Origin: Bacillaceae bacterium SAS-127
Lineage (GTDB): Bacteria; Bacillota; Bacilli; Bacillales; Domibacillaceae
DNA length: 64,000 bases
NCBI GenBank assembly: GCA_002261155.1
Contig: NKXN01000010.1
Span: forward strand, 1-64,000
Direction of reading: 5' to 3'
This document shows, piece by piece, positions 45,049 to 54,190 of the stretch (the stretch's first letter is position 1; every line of letters starts with the position of its first letter). A program made the position numbers and the translations under genes. Under the pieces are notes generated by a model. The model worked only from the letters and a program-made list of their open reading frames with translations. It did no database searches and was not told the DNA's origin.

Positions 45049-45088
45049 TACCTTACATACCTTACAGCTCCCTTCTCAGTACCTTACA
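45049..45088. promoter_or_regulatory. Three TACCTTACA direct repeats between the ABC and two-component operons
   Basis: TACCTTACA begins at 45049, 45058 and 45080 (offsets 9 and 22 bases). A related TGTAAGTATGGTA lies at 45127-45139 in the other orientation. Spaced direct repeats are usual binding sites of OmpR-family regulators such as the one encoded at 45161. Which strand's promoter they serve is unclear: they are 30-69 bases before the ATPase start and 73-112 before the regulator start. Confidence 0.55.
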
Positions 45089-45160
45089 ATTACTTTAAAC
45101 TTAATTAAAAAAATGACTTTATTAAATGTAAGTATGGTAAATTGTAGAAGGTGATTAAAA

Positions 45161-45862
45161 ATGAAAGCATTAACACATTTTGAACGGAAAATATTAATTG
45201 TCGATGATGAAGTCAATTTATTAAATATGATTTTTGAAATTCTTAACGATGAAGGATTTCGTCATGTTCAAACAGCTCAATCATTGCAGGAAGCAAAAAT
45301 AGTATTTCAAGAGTTTAATCCCGATCTTGCTATTCTAGACGTAATGTTACCAGATGGCAGTGGTTACGATTTGGTTAAAGCGTTTCGTCAAAAGTCTTCC
45401 ATCCCAATTATTTTTTTAACAGCAAAGGGAGATGATAATGACCGACTCAAGGGGCTTTCACTCGGTGCAGATGATTATATGGTAAAGCCTTTTTTACCAA
45501 AAGAATTAACCTTACGTATAGAAGCCATTTTAAGAAGAGTTTATCCCCTCAATACGACGATACAGCTACAGCATAGTGCAATTGACTTTGAAAAGGGAAT
45601 GGTGATTAAGGAGGAAAAAAGTACTCCACTAACCGCAACTGAATATAAAATACTTCAAACTTTGAATGAGTATGCAGGACGTATTGTGACTCTTGATGCT
45701 TTATGTGAAGCGGTATGGGGAGATGATTTTGGGTATGAAAATTCATTAATGGCGCATATTCGAAGGATTCGTGAAAAGACTGAACAAAATCCATCTAAAC
45801 CTGAATCATTATTAACTGCAAGAGGATTAGGCTACAAACTAATAACAAGGGTGACAAAATGA
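45161..45862 (+). CDS. OmpR-family response regulator of the ABC operon
   Basis: A 233-residue regulator: receiver with VDDEVNLL near 15, phospho-Asp in LAILDVMLPDGSGYD near 60 and Lys in YMVKPFLPKEL near 108; winged helix with LTATEYKILQTLNEYAGRIVTLDALCEAVWG and SLMAHIRRIREKTEQ near 200. It resembles CprR/NisR-type regulators of lantibiotic resistance sets. The kinase gene overlaps its stop by four bases (ATGA type). Confidence 0.9.
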   Translation: MKALTHFERKILIVDDEVNLLNMIFEILNDEGFRHVQTAQSLQEAKIVFQEFNPDLAILDVMLPDGSGYDLVKAFRQKSSIPIIFLTAKGDDNDRLKGLSLGADDYMVKPFLPKELTLRIEAILRRVYPLNTTIQLQHSAIDFEKGMVIKEEKSTPLTATEYKILQTLNEYAGRIVTLDALCEAVWGDDFGYENSLMAHIRRIREKTEQNPSKPESLLTARGLGYKLITRVTK

Positions 45863-47244
45863 AAAATATAACATCCATTATTAAACGCTTTATTATAACC
45901 ACCTTTCTCGTTATATGTTTGCTCATAGTCCTAAATATACTCATGTATATCGTCTTTTTTTCTAAAACCGTCCAAAGCTATCAAGCGTACTCACCTGAAA
46001 AACTATTAGCGACTACTAGTACTGGTCTAACAGAAAACAATGGAAAATATCAATTAGATATGAAACTGGAAACAACTTTACGTGAAGCAAACATTTGGGT
46101 TATTCTTATTAATCAAACTGGCCAAGTCATTTGGGCATTAGATGTACCCGAAGCAATCCCCAAGCAGTTTAATCTAATAGATGTTTCTCGTTTTTCCAGG
46201 TATTATCTAGAAGACTATCCTGTTTTTACATGGTCACATTCTGGTGGCTTACTTGTATTTGGTTATCCAAAGGATAGTTATACAAAAATAAACAATGATT
46301 ATCCAATGAGCGCGATTAATGGTATGCCCCTTTTTATCCTTTTCATTATTATCATTGATTTATCGATTTTGTTATTGCTATATATCCTTATTACAAGGCG
46401 TATGAATCGTGCACTTTCCCCGATTGTTGAAGGCATTATACAATTGTCGAAAGGGGTCCCAGTTCGTTTGACGAAAAAAGAGCCTTTTTCAGCAATTGTA
46501 GACAGCATTAATCGTACATCAACGTACTTACAACAAAAAAACCAAGCGCTCCGTTTAAAAGAACAAAATAGAGAGAAGTGGATTGAAGGTATTTCACATG
46601 ATATTCGCACACCTTTATCTTTAATAACGGGTTATTCAGATAAACTTAAAAATAGTAAATCTTTGAATGATACAGATTTACAACTAGCTCATGTGATTAC
46701 TGAGCAAAGTATTATCATTAAAGAATTGATTGAAAATCTAAATTTTGTTTCTCATTTAGAAAGCAATGGACTGAACATGACACTCGTACCTATTTTCCCC
46801 CTGAAAATCGTTCGAAAAATTATGGCTGAAATCTTAAATCATACACAAGATGAAACCTATCAAATCTTTTTCGATGCGAATAATATCACAACCACTCAAG
46901 TACTAGGTAACGAACATTTATTTAAACGAGCCATCAGTAATATCGTATTAAATAGTATGAAACATAATCCACAAGGTTGCGACATATACGTAACAATGTT
47001 AGAAGATCGAGGCGCTCTTACAATTATCATAGAAGATTCAGGAACGGGGATCCCTGTTAAAACGCTAGAAGAGATGCAACACTTTTTTGAAAAAAGTCAG
47101 GCAGCTAAATCTATGAAACGAAAAGGATTAGGGCTATTGATTGTAAATGAAATTGTGACAATCCATACTGGGGATGTGACCGTAGCTTGCTCAATAAAAG
47201 GTGGATTAAAAACAACAATCAATATCCCAATCTTCTTGCCATAA
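45859..47244 (+). CDS. Sensor histidine kinase of the ABC operon (CprK/NisK-like)
   Basis: A 461-residue kinase. TM1 is about 10-33, an extracellular domain of about 115 residues follows, and TM2 is about 153-177. The HisKA box is EGISHDIRTPLSLITGY with phospho-His near 248; the HATPase domain shows NIVLNSMKHNPQG, EDSGTGIP and RKGLGLLIVNEIV. The domain size fits the lantibiotic-sensing group of kinases. It presumably detects a cationic peptide and activates the divergent transporter; the ligand is unknown. Confidence 0.88.
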   Translation: MKNITSIIKRFIITTFLVICLLIVLNILMYIVFFSKTVQSYQAYSPEKLLATTSTGLTENNGKYQLDMKLETTLREANIWVILINQTGQVIWALDVPEAIPKQFNLIDVSRFSRYYLEDYPVFTWSHSGGLLVFGYPKDSYTKINNDYPMSAINGMPLFILFIIIIDLSILLLLYILITRRMNRALSPIVEGIIQLSKGVPVRLTKKEPFSAIVDSINRTSTYLQQKNQALRLKEQNREKWIEGISHDIRTPLSLITGYSDKLKNSKSLNDTDLQLAHVITEQSIIIKELIENLNFVSHLESNGLNMTLVPIFPLKIVRKIMAEILNHTQDETYQIFFDANNITTTQVLGNEHLFKRAISNIVLNSMKHNPQGCDIYVTMLEDRGALTIIIEDSGTGIPVKTLEEMQHFFEKSQAAKSMKRKGLGLLIVNEIVTIHTGDVTVACSIKGGLKTTINIPIFLP

Positions 47245-47400
47245 ACATACAAAAGTTTAGCGTATATTACTTATCCAATCATTCAGTTTGTTTTAGTGAA
47301 AAGACATATATAATGGGGTATTTGTCTTCAACTCAAGAAGGCTGTTGTTTAAAAGTGATAGAACTACATTCATTAAATTTAACAAAGTCGAAAAATAGAG

Positions 47401-47448
47401 AAAAAGCATGAACCTTCATATATGGAATAGTTCATGCTTTTTCTCTAT
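47401..47448 (+). terminator. Terminator after the CprK-like kinase gene
   Basis: AAAAAGCATGAA pairs perfectly with TTCATGCTTTTT (47431-47442). Confidence 0.65.
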
Positions 47449-47498
47449 TTTGTGATTGAAAAGAAAACGTCTTATCTTTTTTGATGGGTTCCCTTTCC

Positions 47499-48260
47499 CT
47501 ATATTGCTCTCGTTTTAACAATAAAACGATGCTGTTTTGCACCAAAGTATCCGTTAGACTGGATGATTTGATGAATTTCATACAACTGTTCAAGGTACCG
47601 ATCTGTTGTAAATGAGGGAACCTGCCATGGAATTGCTTTTAAATAGTAGATCAGTGCCCCAATATCATAGAAACGTTGAATGGGGAACTCTTCTTTGCAG
47701 TCTAAAACTTCAAAGTGATTATTCTTTAAGTCTTCTAAAGCTGCTTTCAAGTTCCAGCTTGAATATTCCTCGTTCAAAGGGACGCCGAAGCTCTCATTTA
47801 TTTGATAACAATCGAAACCGCCTACTTGTTGAGTAAGAAAGATGCCATTATCTTTCAAAATACGCCTTACTTCTTTGGAAGAGAAAGATTCATGTTGATT
47901 AAGAATGCAATCGAAAAAATGATCTTCAAAAGGAAGGTCGGCATCCTCATTGATAGAGACTACTTTAATGCCTAACGGTTCAAGTCTTTGTTTGGCAATA
48001 GCAATATTAGGTTTATAGCTTTCAGTAGCAAACATATTTGATGGAAAAGGAGCTAGTTTAGATAAAAATTCTCCTCCACCAGTTCCCATGTCTAACATAG
48101 AACGGGCGGTTTGGACAAGAGGTATAGCCATGCTGCCATAAGACCAAGATAACAGCTCGCTTTGCATACGTCCTGTTGCTGTAATAAATGAGAAGTCCCA
48201 GCCGGAAAAACATTGCTTTTCATCTTGAATGTACTTTAAAAACTGTTGATCTTTTACCAT
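47499..48260 (-). CDS. Class I SAM-dependent methyltransferase
   Basis: A 253-residue methyltransferase with motif I SMLDMGTGGGEFLSKL near 55, an acidic post-I residue in FATESYKP, and a DHFFDCILNQHESF motif IV near 112. The rest is Methyltransf_11-like. Substrate unknown. The start is ATG 48260; its AAAGGAGG Shine-Dalgarno forms one arm of a perfect 12-bp inverted repeat, with an 8-codon frame just upstream (separate entries). It is downstream of the tryptophan transporter on the same strand and may be read through from it. Confidence 0.82.
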   Translation of the reverse strand: MVKDQQFLKYIQDEKQCFSGWDFSFITATGRMQSELLSWSYGSMAIPLVQTARSMLDMGTGGGEFLSKLAPFPSNMFATESYKPNIAIAKQRLEPLGIKVVSINEDADLPFEDHFFDCILNQHESFSSKEVRRILKDNGIFLTQQVGGFDCYQINESFGVPLNEEYSSWNLKAALEDLKNNHFEVLDCKEEFPIQRFYDIGALIYYLKAIPWQVPSFTTDRYLEQLYEIHQIIQSNGYFGAKQHRFIVKTRAI

Positions 48261-48266
48261 TATAAT

Positions 48267-48306
48267 CCTCCTTTTATATATGGTTTGACCAATTTATAAA
48301 AGGAGG
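48267..48306 (-). promoter_or_regulatory. Inverted repeat burying the methyltransferase Shine-Dalgarno
   Basis: On the minus strand CCTCCTTTTATA (48306-48295) pairs perfectly with TATAAAAGGAGG (48278-48267) around a 16-base loop. The second arm contains the ribosome binding site, six bases before the ATG. In mRNA this hairpin would hide it. As DNA it could instead be an operator. Confidence 0.6.
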
Positions 48307-48330
48307 TCCTCGAACAAATAGACAGCATTG

Positions 48331-48357
48331 TTATGTTTCGTGTTCTAATAAACTCAT
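48331..48357 (-). CDS. Possible 8-codon leader peptide
   Basis: ATG AGT TTA TTA GAA CAC GAA ACA TAA encodes MSLLEHET. A GGAG lies five bases upstream, directly after the stop of the transporter gene. It ends 24 bases before the hairpin that buries the methyltransferase ribosome binding site, an order known from translational attenuators. It is too short for its coding nature to be judged from sequence alone. Confidence 0.35.
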   Translation of the reverse strand: MSLLEHET

Positions 48358-48366
48358 CGTTACTCC

Positions 48367-49707
48367 TTAGCCTACCAAACCAAGTGAGTTTAAAAAGACA
48401 ACAATAATCGTCAGTGGCACGATCCATTTCATTAGTAATTGCCAAGTTGTATAAGTGCTTGGAGCTAGCGACTGACCGAGCATAAATTCTTGTTTGACGA
48501 GTTGTTGGTTCATCTTCCAAGCGATAAATAGGGCGATGAGCAAGTTGCCGAGCGGTAGCATGATGTTGCTGACAAGATAATCGGTTGCGTCAAAGACCGT
48601 TTTATCAAAAATCTTGACGTCTGCGAGCAGGCTAGAAGAAAGCGCAGCAGGGATACCGGCAATAAACACTGTTATACCAGCAATCCAAGTGACCACTTTT
48701 CTTGATGCTCCATTTTCGAGAAAGGCAGCTACAATGATTTCTAATAAGCTGAAAGCAGACGTTAACGTCGCAAATAAGAAGAGCAATAAGAACATAAATA
48801 AGAATAATTCACCAAACGGCATTTGTGAAAATACAGACGGCAAGACGATGAAGAGAAGGCCTGGCCCTGCTGTCGGCTCAAAGCCAAACGCGAACACAAC
48901 TGGAAAAATAGCAAGCCCTGCTAAGACTGACACGAAAATATTCATCAAAGCGACCGATCCTGCTGACGTAGGAATGCTCACGTTTTTATTTAAATATGAG
49001 CTGTACGTCACCATGCACGAAAACCCAACCGCTAATGAGAAGAAAGATTGTCCAAGCGCATAAAGCACTGCTTCACCAGTAATTTTCGAAAAGTCTGGCT
49101 GTAGGAAAAAGCGAACGCCTTCCATTGCGCCATCTAATGTCAGTGAACGGATGACGAGCACGATAAAAAAGATAAATAATAGCGGCATCATATATTTGCT
49201 CGCTTTTTCGATCCCATTTTGAATGCCAGATGCAATGACAACGATATTAATGAGTAAAAACGCAGCCAACCCACCGATCGTAATCATGGGGGAACTAGTA
49301 ATTTGTCCGAACATTGCCCCGTAGTCGGCACCGTCTCCAATCACTTTTCCACCAAGTGACATGACCGTGTAGGTGAGCACCCAGCCACCAACCACACTAT
49401 AAAACGATAGCAACAAGAAGCAACCGATGACACCTAACTTTCCAGTTAACGTCCAGAAGCTACTTGGCGCTAATTTTTTATAAGCGCTGACCGCTTCTTT
49501 TCCAGAGCCGCGCCCAATGATAAATTCTGAAATTAACATTGGCAACCCGATTAAGAGCGTAAATAATATAAAGAGAAGTAGAAAGGCACCGCCGCCACTT
49601 TGTCCGGTTACGTACGGAAATTTCCAAATCGCCCCCAACCCGATTGCCGCTCCTGCAGAAGATAAAATAAATCCGATGCGTGAGGACCATTGTTCTCTAT
49701 TGTCCAT
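48367..49707 (-). CDS. NSS-family sodium-coupled transporter, probable tryptophan importer
   Basis: A 446-residue transporter with eleven to twelve helices, opening REQWSSRIGFILSSAGAAIGLGAIWKFPYVTGQSGGGAF, the sodium- and substrate-binding signature of LeuT/MhsT relatives. The length and final short helix fit the eleven-helix bacterial group. Position as the fourth gene of the kynU-kynB-kynA cluster, 18 bases after kynA, strongly suggests tryptophan uptake. GGAGGGA precedes the ATG. Confidence 0.88.
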   Translation of the reverse strand: MDNREQWSSRIGFILSSAGAAIGLGAIWKFPYVTGQSGGGAFLLLFILFTLLIGLPMLISEFIIGRGSGKEAVSAYKKLAPSSFWTLTGKLGVIGCFLLLSFYSVVGGWVLTYTVMSLGGKVIGDGADYGAMFGQITSSPMITIGGLAAFLLINIVVIASGIQNGIEKASKYMMPLLFIFFIVLVIRSLTLDGAMEGVRFFLQPDFSKITGEAVLYALGQSFFSLAVGFSCMVTYSSYLNKNVSIPTSAGSVALMNIFVSVLAGLAIFPVVFAFGFEPTAGPGLLFIVLPSVFSQMPFGELFLFMFLLLFLFATLTSAFSLLEIIVAAFLENGASRKVVTWIAGITVFIAGIPAALSSSLLADVKIFDKTVFDATDYLVSNIMLPLGNLLIALFIAWKMNQQLVKQEFMLGQSLAPSTYTTWQLLMKWIVPLTIIVVFLNSLGLVG

Positions 49708-49725
49708 AAAATCCCTCCTGTTCTA

Positions 49726-50550
49726 TTAAAGCTTCGTGCGTAAATCCCAAAGCTCAGGAAAAAAGCGATGATCGAGCACTTTTTTCAAATATTGCACACC
49801 TGATGATCCGCCAGTTCCCATTTTAAAGCCGATAATTCGTTCGACCGTTTTCATATGGCGGAATCGCCATTGCTGTAGCCAGTCTTCAATATCGATCAGC
49901 TTCTCCGCTAGTTGATAGAGCTCCCAATGTTTTTCTACATCGGCATAGACTGAAAGCCAAGCCGCTTCAACTGTCGGGTCACCTGTATAAGTCACTGAAT
50001 AATCACGGCCGATTAAGTCTGGGTTAATCGGAAAGCTGGCACGTGCCAATGCTTCGATCGCCGCATCATAAATGCTTGGGGCATGATAAGCTTTTTCTAA
50101 TATATCATGAAGCGGTTGATCTTTTTGATAAATTGTTAAAATGTGCGCCGTTTTATAGCCGAGCAAAAATTCAATTTGCCGGTATTGATACGATTGAAAC
50201 CCGGAAGCTTGGCCTAACTTTTCGCGAAACTCCATATATTCAGCTGGTGTTAAAGTAGAAAGAACATCCCACGCTTGAATAATTTGCGTTTGAATTTTAG
50301 ATACGCGGGCTAACATTTTAAAGGCAGGTTGCAACTCATCTTGTGTAATAAGTTTAATGGCTGCTTCCATTTCATGAATGATTAGCTTCATCCATAATTC
50401 GCTCACTTGATGAATGATGATAAAGAGCATTTCATCATGATGACCAGACAACCGATGCTGAGAGCTAAGTAGCTGATCGAGCCCAAGATATTCTCCATAG
50501 GTCATGTTGTTCGTGAAATCGGTATGAATCGATTTTTCATTCATCGTCAT
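49726..50550 (-). CDS. kynA: Tryptophan 2,3-dioxygenase
   Basis: A 274-residue heme enzyme that opens tryptophan to N-formylkynurenine. Family marks are [41 protein letters not shown] near residues 15-55, with the substrate-base His and Arg, and [28 protein letters not shown] near 225, with the heme-ligand His. The ATG at 50550 follows AAAGGGG and lies inside the end of kynB (14-base overlap); an in-frame extension upstream is unlikely. Confidence 0.95.
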   Translation of the reverse strand: MTMNEKSIHTDFTNNMTYGEYLGLDQLLSSQHRLSGHHDEMLFIIIHQVSELWMKLIIHEMEAAIKLITQDELQPAFKMLARVSKIQTQIIQAWDVLSTLTPAEYMEFREKLGQASGFQSYQYRQIEFLLGYKTAHILTIYQKDQPLHDILEKAYHAPSIYDAAIEALARASFPINPDLIGRDYSVTYTGDPTVEAAWLSVYADVEKHWELYQLAEKLIDIEDWLQQWRFRHMKTVERIIGFKMGTGGSSGVQYLKKVLDHRFFPELWDLRTKL

Positions 50551-51196
50551 GTGATTTTCCCCTTTCTTTTTCCATTGATCGAATAACAGCTCGTACAGGG
50601 CTACCATCAGCGCCTTCAATTAATAGCGGTAATGCAACCATCTCATACCATCCTGGTTCGACATGATCAAGTACAACATTTTCTAAAATATGGATCTCGT
50701 TTTTATGCAATGAATGATGAACTGCCATTTCTTTACTATTTAAATCATCGACCGAAGGCACATCTACTCCAAGTAAAAAAACTCCTTTTTCTTTCAGAAA
50801 TGGACCAAGTGTTGGATCAAGAGGAGTCACTTTCCCGGGAAATAATGTTGGCTCGCTCTTCAAAGTTGTCCGTAGCAGTACCCGTTCTGCTCTATCTAAT
50901 AAGTAAGCCTCTAGCTGTTGTGGTCCAATAGAATCTAGGCTAGATGCATCGATCACTAGTGCTTTGCCGATGAAAATTTCAACGTCTAGTTGGTGGATTT
51001 GTTGCCCTTCATTATCAAAATGGAAAGGGGCATCAACATGGGTGCCAGTATGCAAGCTTGTTGTCACTTTTCCAATGTTGACGGAGCCTGTTTCTGCCTT
51101 TGTATAAGAAATTTCATAGGAAAAAGGGACATCTCCTGGCCAATGAGCGATTCGGCTGTTGAGCGGTTGCGTAATATCGATCCACTTAGAACTCAT
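50537..51196 (-). CDS. kynB: Kynurenine formamidase
   Basis: A 219-residue cyclase-family metal hydrolase that converts N-formylkynurenine to kynurenine and formate. The metal motif [14 protein letters not shown] lies near residue 48, with [11 protein letters not shown] near 142 and [15 protein letters not shown] near 160. Start overlaps the kynU stop by one base (TAATG), showing translational coupling. Confidence 0.95.
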   Translation of the reverse strand: MSSKWIDITQPLNSRIAHWPGDVPFSYEISYTKAETGSVNIGKVTTSLHTGTHVDAPFHFDNEGQQIHQLDVEIFIGKALVIDASSLDSIGPQQLEAYLLDRAERVLLRTTLKSEPTLFPGKVTPLDPTLGPFLKEKGVFLLGVDVPSVDDLNSKEMAVHHSLHKNEIHILENVVLDHVEPGWYEMVALPLLIEGADGSPVRAVIRSMEKERGKSHDDE

Positions 51197-52470
51197 TACG
51201 CGACCACATCCCGTTCATTTTTGTATTGCTTATATTGCTCTGTTTCCATAATTTTTTTCAAGATTTGCACCGTCTGCCAAACTTCTTCAAACGTGTTGTA
51301 CAGAGCAACTGGTGCTAGCCGAATACCATTAGGTGCTCGGAAATCAGGGATGACCCCATTGGTTTTTAACGCTTTGCAAATGCGCGCGGCTTCTACATGC
51401 TCAAGAAATAAATGACCACCGCGCTGACGATCATTGCGAGGGTTCGCAATTGTAAAATCAAATTCCGCTAACTCATGCTCGATTAGTTCCATCATATAGT
51501 TTGTCAACTGTAATGATTTGTTGCGGATGCGATCAATGCCCGCTTCGTTAAACAGCTCCAGTGCGCCGAGCAATGGTGCTGTACTTAAAATATGTGGCGT
51601 ACCCATTTGATAAGCTCCGGCATGCTCAGCATGATCTAAATCGAGCGTCATATCAAATTGCGTCTCCTTTTTTGAGCCAAACCAGCCAGCAAGCCCCGGT
51701 GTTCGCCCGAAATGCTTCTTATTAACGTAGAGGGCCGCCGTACTACCAGGCCCACCGTTTACATGTTTATAATTACACCAAAAAGCAAAATCAACGCCCC
51801 AGCGACTTAACTCATGGGGAATCGAGCCGATCGAATGACAAAGATCAAAACCAATCAAAATCCCTCGCTCATGAGCCGCTTTTGTCAGCCGTTCCATATC
51901 CAACACTTGTCCGCTGCGATATAGCACACTCGGTAAAATAATTAAGGCGATTTCCTCGGTCATCGTTGCGATAATGTCTTCTTCTTTCAGTAGTCGTCCA
52001 TCTTCACTTTCAGCAAGCACTAAATGCTCGGCAGGATCGTAGCCTTTTAATCGCAGTTGGCTTTTTAATGCATAAATATCTGTCGGAAACGTCAGCTCAT
52101 CGGCCAAAATTTTCGTTCTCGTCCCTTCTGGCTGGTAAAAGCTAGCTACTAGCTGATGGAGATTAGAAGTGGTAGATCCCGTAACAATGACTTCTTCGGC
52201 ATCCGATCCTGTGAGCATGATCATGTTCTTACTTAAAGATTCTGATAAATAGAACCAGGGGTGCTCTCCTTGTGTCCAGCCATCAATTCCGTACTCTTTC
52301 CATGAGTGAAGCAAATCAAGCACTGCTCTTTCCGTTCGCTTAGACAGCAACCCAAGCGAGTTCCCATCGAGATAAACCCGACCTGCCTTCAAATAAAACT
52401 CCTCACGAAAATGAGCTAACTCATCTTGCTGATCTAATGATTTCGCATACTCTTTTGAAAAAATGTTCAT
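51196..52470 (-). CDS. kynU: Kynureninase
   Basis: A 424-residue PLP enzyme cleaving kynurenine to anthranilate and alanine. [18 protein letters not shown] near 35 is the typical entry block, [16 protein letters not shown] near 205 carries the PLP Asp, and [22 protein letters not shown] near 230 has the PLP Lys. I start at ATG 52470, preceded by GGAGGAGCGAC; an in-frame GTG 15 bases upstream overlaps the ribosome binding site. First gene of the tryptophan catabolic operon; anthranilate could be recycled or excreted. Confidence 0.95.
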   Translation of the reverse strand: MNIFSKEYAKSLDQQDELAHFREEFYLKAGRVYLDGNSLGLLSKRTERAVLDLLHSWKEYGIDGWTQGEHPWFYLSESLSKNMIMLTGSDAEEVIVTGSTTSNLHQLVASFYQPEGTRTKILADELTFPTDIYALKSQLRLKGYDPAEHLVLAESEDGRLLKEEDIIATMTEEIALIILPSVLYRSGQVLDMERLTKAAHERGILIGFDLCHSIGSIPHELSRWGVDFAFWCNYKHVNGGPGSTAALYVNKKHFGRTPGLAGWFGSKKETQFDMTLDLDHAEHAGAYQMGTPHILSTAPLLGALELFNEAGIDRIRNKSLQLTNYMMELIEHELAEFDFTIANPRNDRQRGGHLFLEHVEAARICKALKTNGVIPDFRAPNGIRLAPVALYNTFEEVWQTVQILKKIMETEQYKQYKNERDVVA

Positions 52471-52593
52471 GTCGCTCCTCCTCACACCTTAATATTCTTT
52501 CTATTCTGATAATAATTCATTTGAGGGGGTGTGGCAATTCAGTGGAGTGAATGGACTACTAATAAGGGTAAAAATTTTGCTTAGTCGACCCCG

Positions 52594-52661
52594 TTTCCTA
52601 TATTTCGGAATTTTCCGTATTTACGGAAAGTAAATGTTTAATATTTCCGCAAAATAGGAAA
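52594..52661 (+). promoter_or_regulatory. Three 18-bp upstream sites for the sigma-54 activator
   Basis: TTTCC-N8-GGAA(A/T) occurs at 52594-52611, 52612-52629 and 52644-52661. The middle copy is a near-perfect palindrome, TTTCCGTATTTACGGAAA. The sites lie about 43-110 bases before the -24 element, the usual enhancer position. The activator encoded at 55075 is the obvious binder. Confidence 0.7.
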
Positions 52662-52701
52662 TTCATTATTTGAAATGATTGGCATTACATATTCTCAGTA
52701 T

Positions 52702-52718
52702 TTGGCATGAAATTTGCA
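52702..52718 (+). promoter_or_regulatory. Sigma-54 (-24/-12) promoter of the hydroxybutyrate operon
   Basis: TTGGCATGAAATTTGCA matches the TTGGCAC-N5-TTGC consensus, with the GG (52704-52705) and GC (52716-52717) elements at the required spacing. It lies 43 bases before the GntP-type start. Confidence 0.85.
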
Positions 52719-52760
52719 TTTTTAGTTAAAAGCAAGGACTAAAAACAAGGGGGTTGAGGA

Positions 52761-54176
52761 ATGGATTTAGTCATTATTTTGTTGGCATTAGGACTATTAA
52801 TGTTTGTAGCTTATCGTGGGTTTTCCGTTATTTTATTTGCGCCGATTTGTGCATTGTTAGCGGTGTTTTTGACAGATCCGAACTTTGTGCTTCCGTTTTT
52901 CTCTAATATCTTCATGGAGAAAATGGTCGGATTTATTAAACTTTACTTTCCTGTGTTTTTGTTAGGGGCGATTTTCGGTAAGGTGGTCGAAATGTCTGGA
53001 ATTGCTGAGTCGATTGCGAAGACGATCGTGCAGTGGGTTGGGGCGAAGCAAGCGATGCTAGCGATTGTTCTGATGTGTGCGATTTTAACGTACAGCGGTG
53101 TCAGCTTGTTTGTTGTTGTATTTGCGGTTTATCCGTTTGCGAAAAACTTATTTATGGAAGCGGACATTCCGAAGCGGTTAATTCCAGGAACGATTGCGCT
53201 TGGAGCGTTTACGTTTACGATGGATGCGTTGCCAGGTACACCACAAATCCAAAACGTCATTCCAACAACTTTTTTCCAAACGGATATTTATGCTGCTCCT
53301 ATTCTTGGCATTATTGGTGCGATCTTTGTTTTTATGATTGGGATGCTTTATCTTGAAAGCCGTCGTCGCAAAGCGGTAAATGCTGGCGAAGGTTATTACG
53401 GAATCAATCATGAAATTGTTGAAGAAGAAACAAATGATGGGATTTTAAACGAAAAAGAATCGACTGCTAGAAGAGTATTGGCATTTGTTCCGCTCATTCT
53501 CGTGGCGGTGATGAATAAAGTATTTACAGAAACTTTGCCGAAATGGTATCCGAATGGTTTTGATTTTGCTGATATTGGGTTAGAGGTGTTCGGAAAAGTA
53601 GAATTGCCGTCTGTTGTGGCGATTTGGTCTGTGCAAATGGCGTTAGTAACGGGGATTATTGCGGCGCTTTTATATAACTGGAAGCGAGTCAAACTTAATT
53701 TCCAAGCGGGGATCAATGCATCGATTGGAGGAGCTTTGCTAGCAGCGATGAATACGGGAGCTGAGTATGGCTTTGGCGGCGTGATTGCTTCTTTGCCAGG
53801 CTTTACGGTCATCAGTAAAGGGATTTCTGAGACGTTTACGAATCCGCTCGTCAATGGAGCGGTAACAACGACTGCTCTTGCAGGGGTCACAGGATCTGCT
53901 TCAGGCGGGATGGGAATTGCTTTGAGCGCAATGGCAGACAAGTACTTGGCTGCTATCAATGAGTTTAACATTCCACCAGAAGTAATGCACCGTGTCATTT
54001 CGATGGCCTCTGGCGGAATGGATACATTGCCGCATAATGGAGCGGTCATCACGTTATTAGCGGTGACGGGCTTAACGCATCGCCAATCTTACCGTGATAT
54101 TTTTGCGATTACGATTATTAAAACAGTGGCTGTCTTCTTTATTATTGCGATGTATAGCTTAACGGGATTAGTGTAA
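52761..54176 (+). CDS. GntP-family permease, probable 3-hydroxybutyrate transporter
   Basis: A 471-residue transporter with about twelve helices. GntP-family blocks include PVFLLGAIFGKVVEMSGIAESIA near 58, FTMDALPGTPQIQNVIPTTFF near 152 and SGGMDTLPHNGAVITLLAVTGL near 415. The family carries gluconate and other hydroxy acids. Placement under a sigma-54 promoter, 14 bases before a 3-hydroxybutyrate dehydrogenase gene, points to hydroxybutyrate. AAGGGGGTTGAGG precedes the ATG. Confidence 0.87.
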   Translation: MDLVIILLALGLLMFVAYRGFSVILFAPICALLAVFLTDPNFVLPFFSNIFMEKMVGFIKLYFPVFLLGAIFGKVVEMSGIAESIAKTIVQWVGAKQAMLAIVLMCAILTYSGVSLFVVVFAVYPFAKNLFMEADIPKRLIPGTIALGAFTFTMDALPGTPQIQNVIPTTFFQTDIYAAPILGIIGAIFVFMIGMLYLESRRRKAVNAGEGYYGINHEIVEEETNDGILNEKESTARRVLAFVPLILVAVMNKVFTETLPKWYPNGFDFADIGLEVFGKVELPSVVAIWSVQMALVTGIIAALLYNWKRVKLNFQAGINASIGGALLAAMNTGAEYGFGGVIASLPGFTVISKGISETFTNPLVNGAVTTTALAGVTGSASGGMGIALSAMADKYLAAINEFNIPPEVMHRVISMASGGMDTLPHNGAVITLLAVTGLTHRQSYRDIFAITIIKTVAVFFIIAMYSLTGLV

Positions 54177-54190
54177 AGGGGGAAAGAAAA

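Noticed and set aside
47187-47411. 74-codon plus-strand frame at the end of the CprK-like kinase gene
   Set aside because: Overlaps the kinase 3' end, has no RBS and runs into the terminator.
48260-48520. 86-codon minus-strand frame overlapping the NSS transporter end
   Set aside because: It is an out-of-frame reading of the transporter gene with no start signal of its own.
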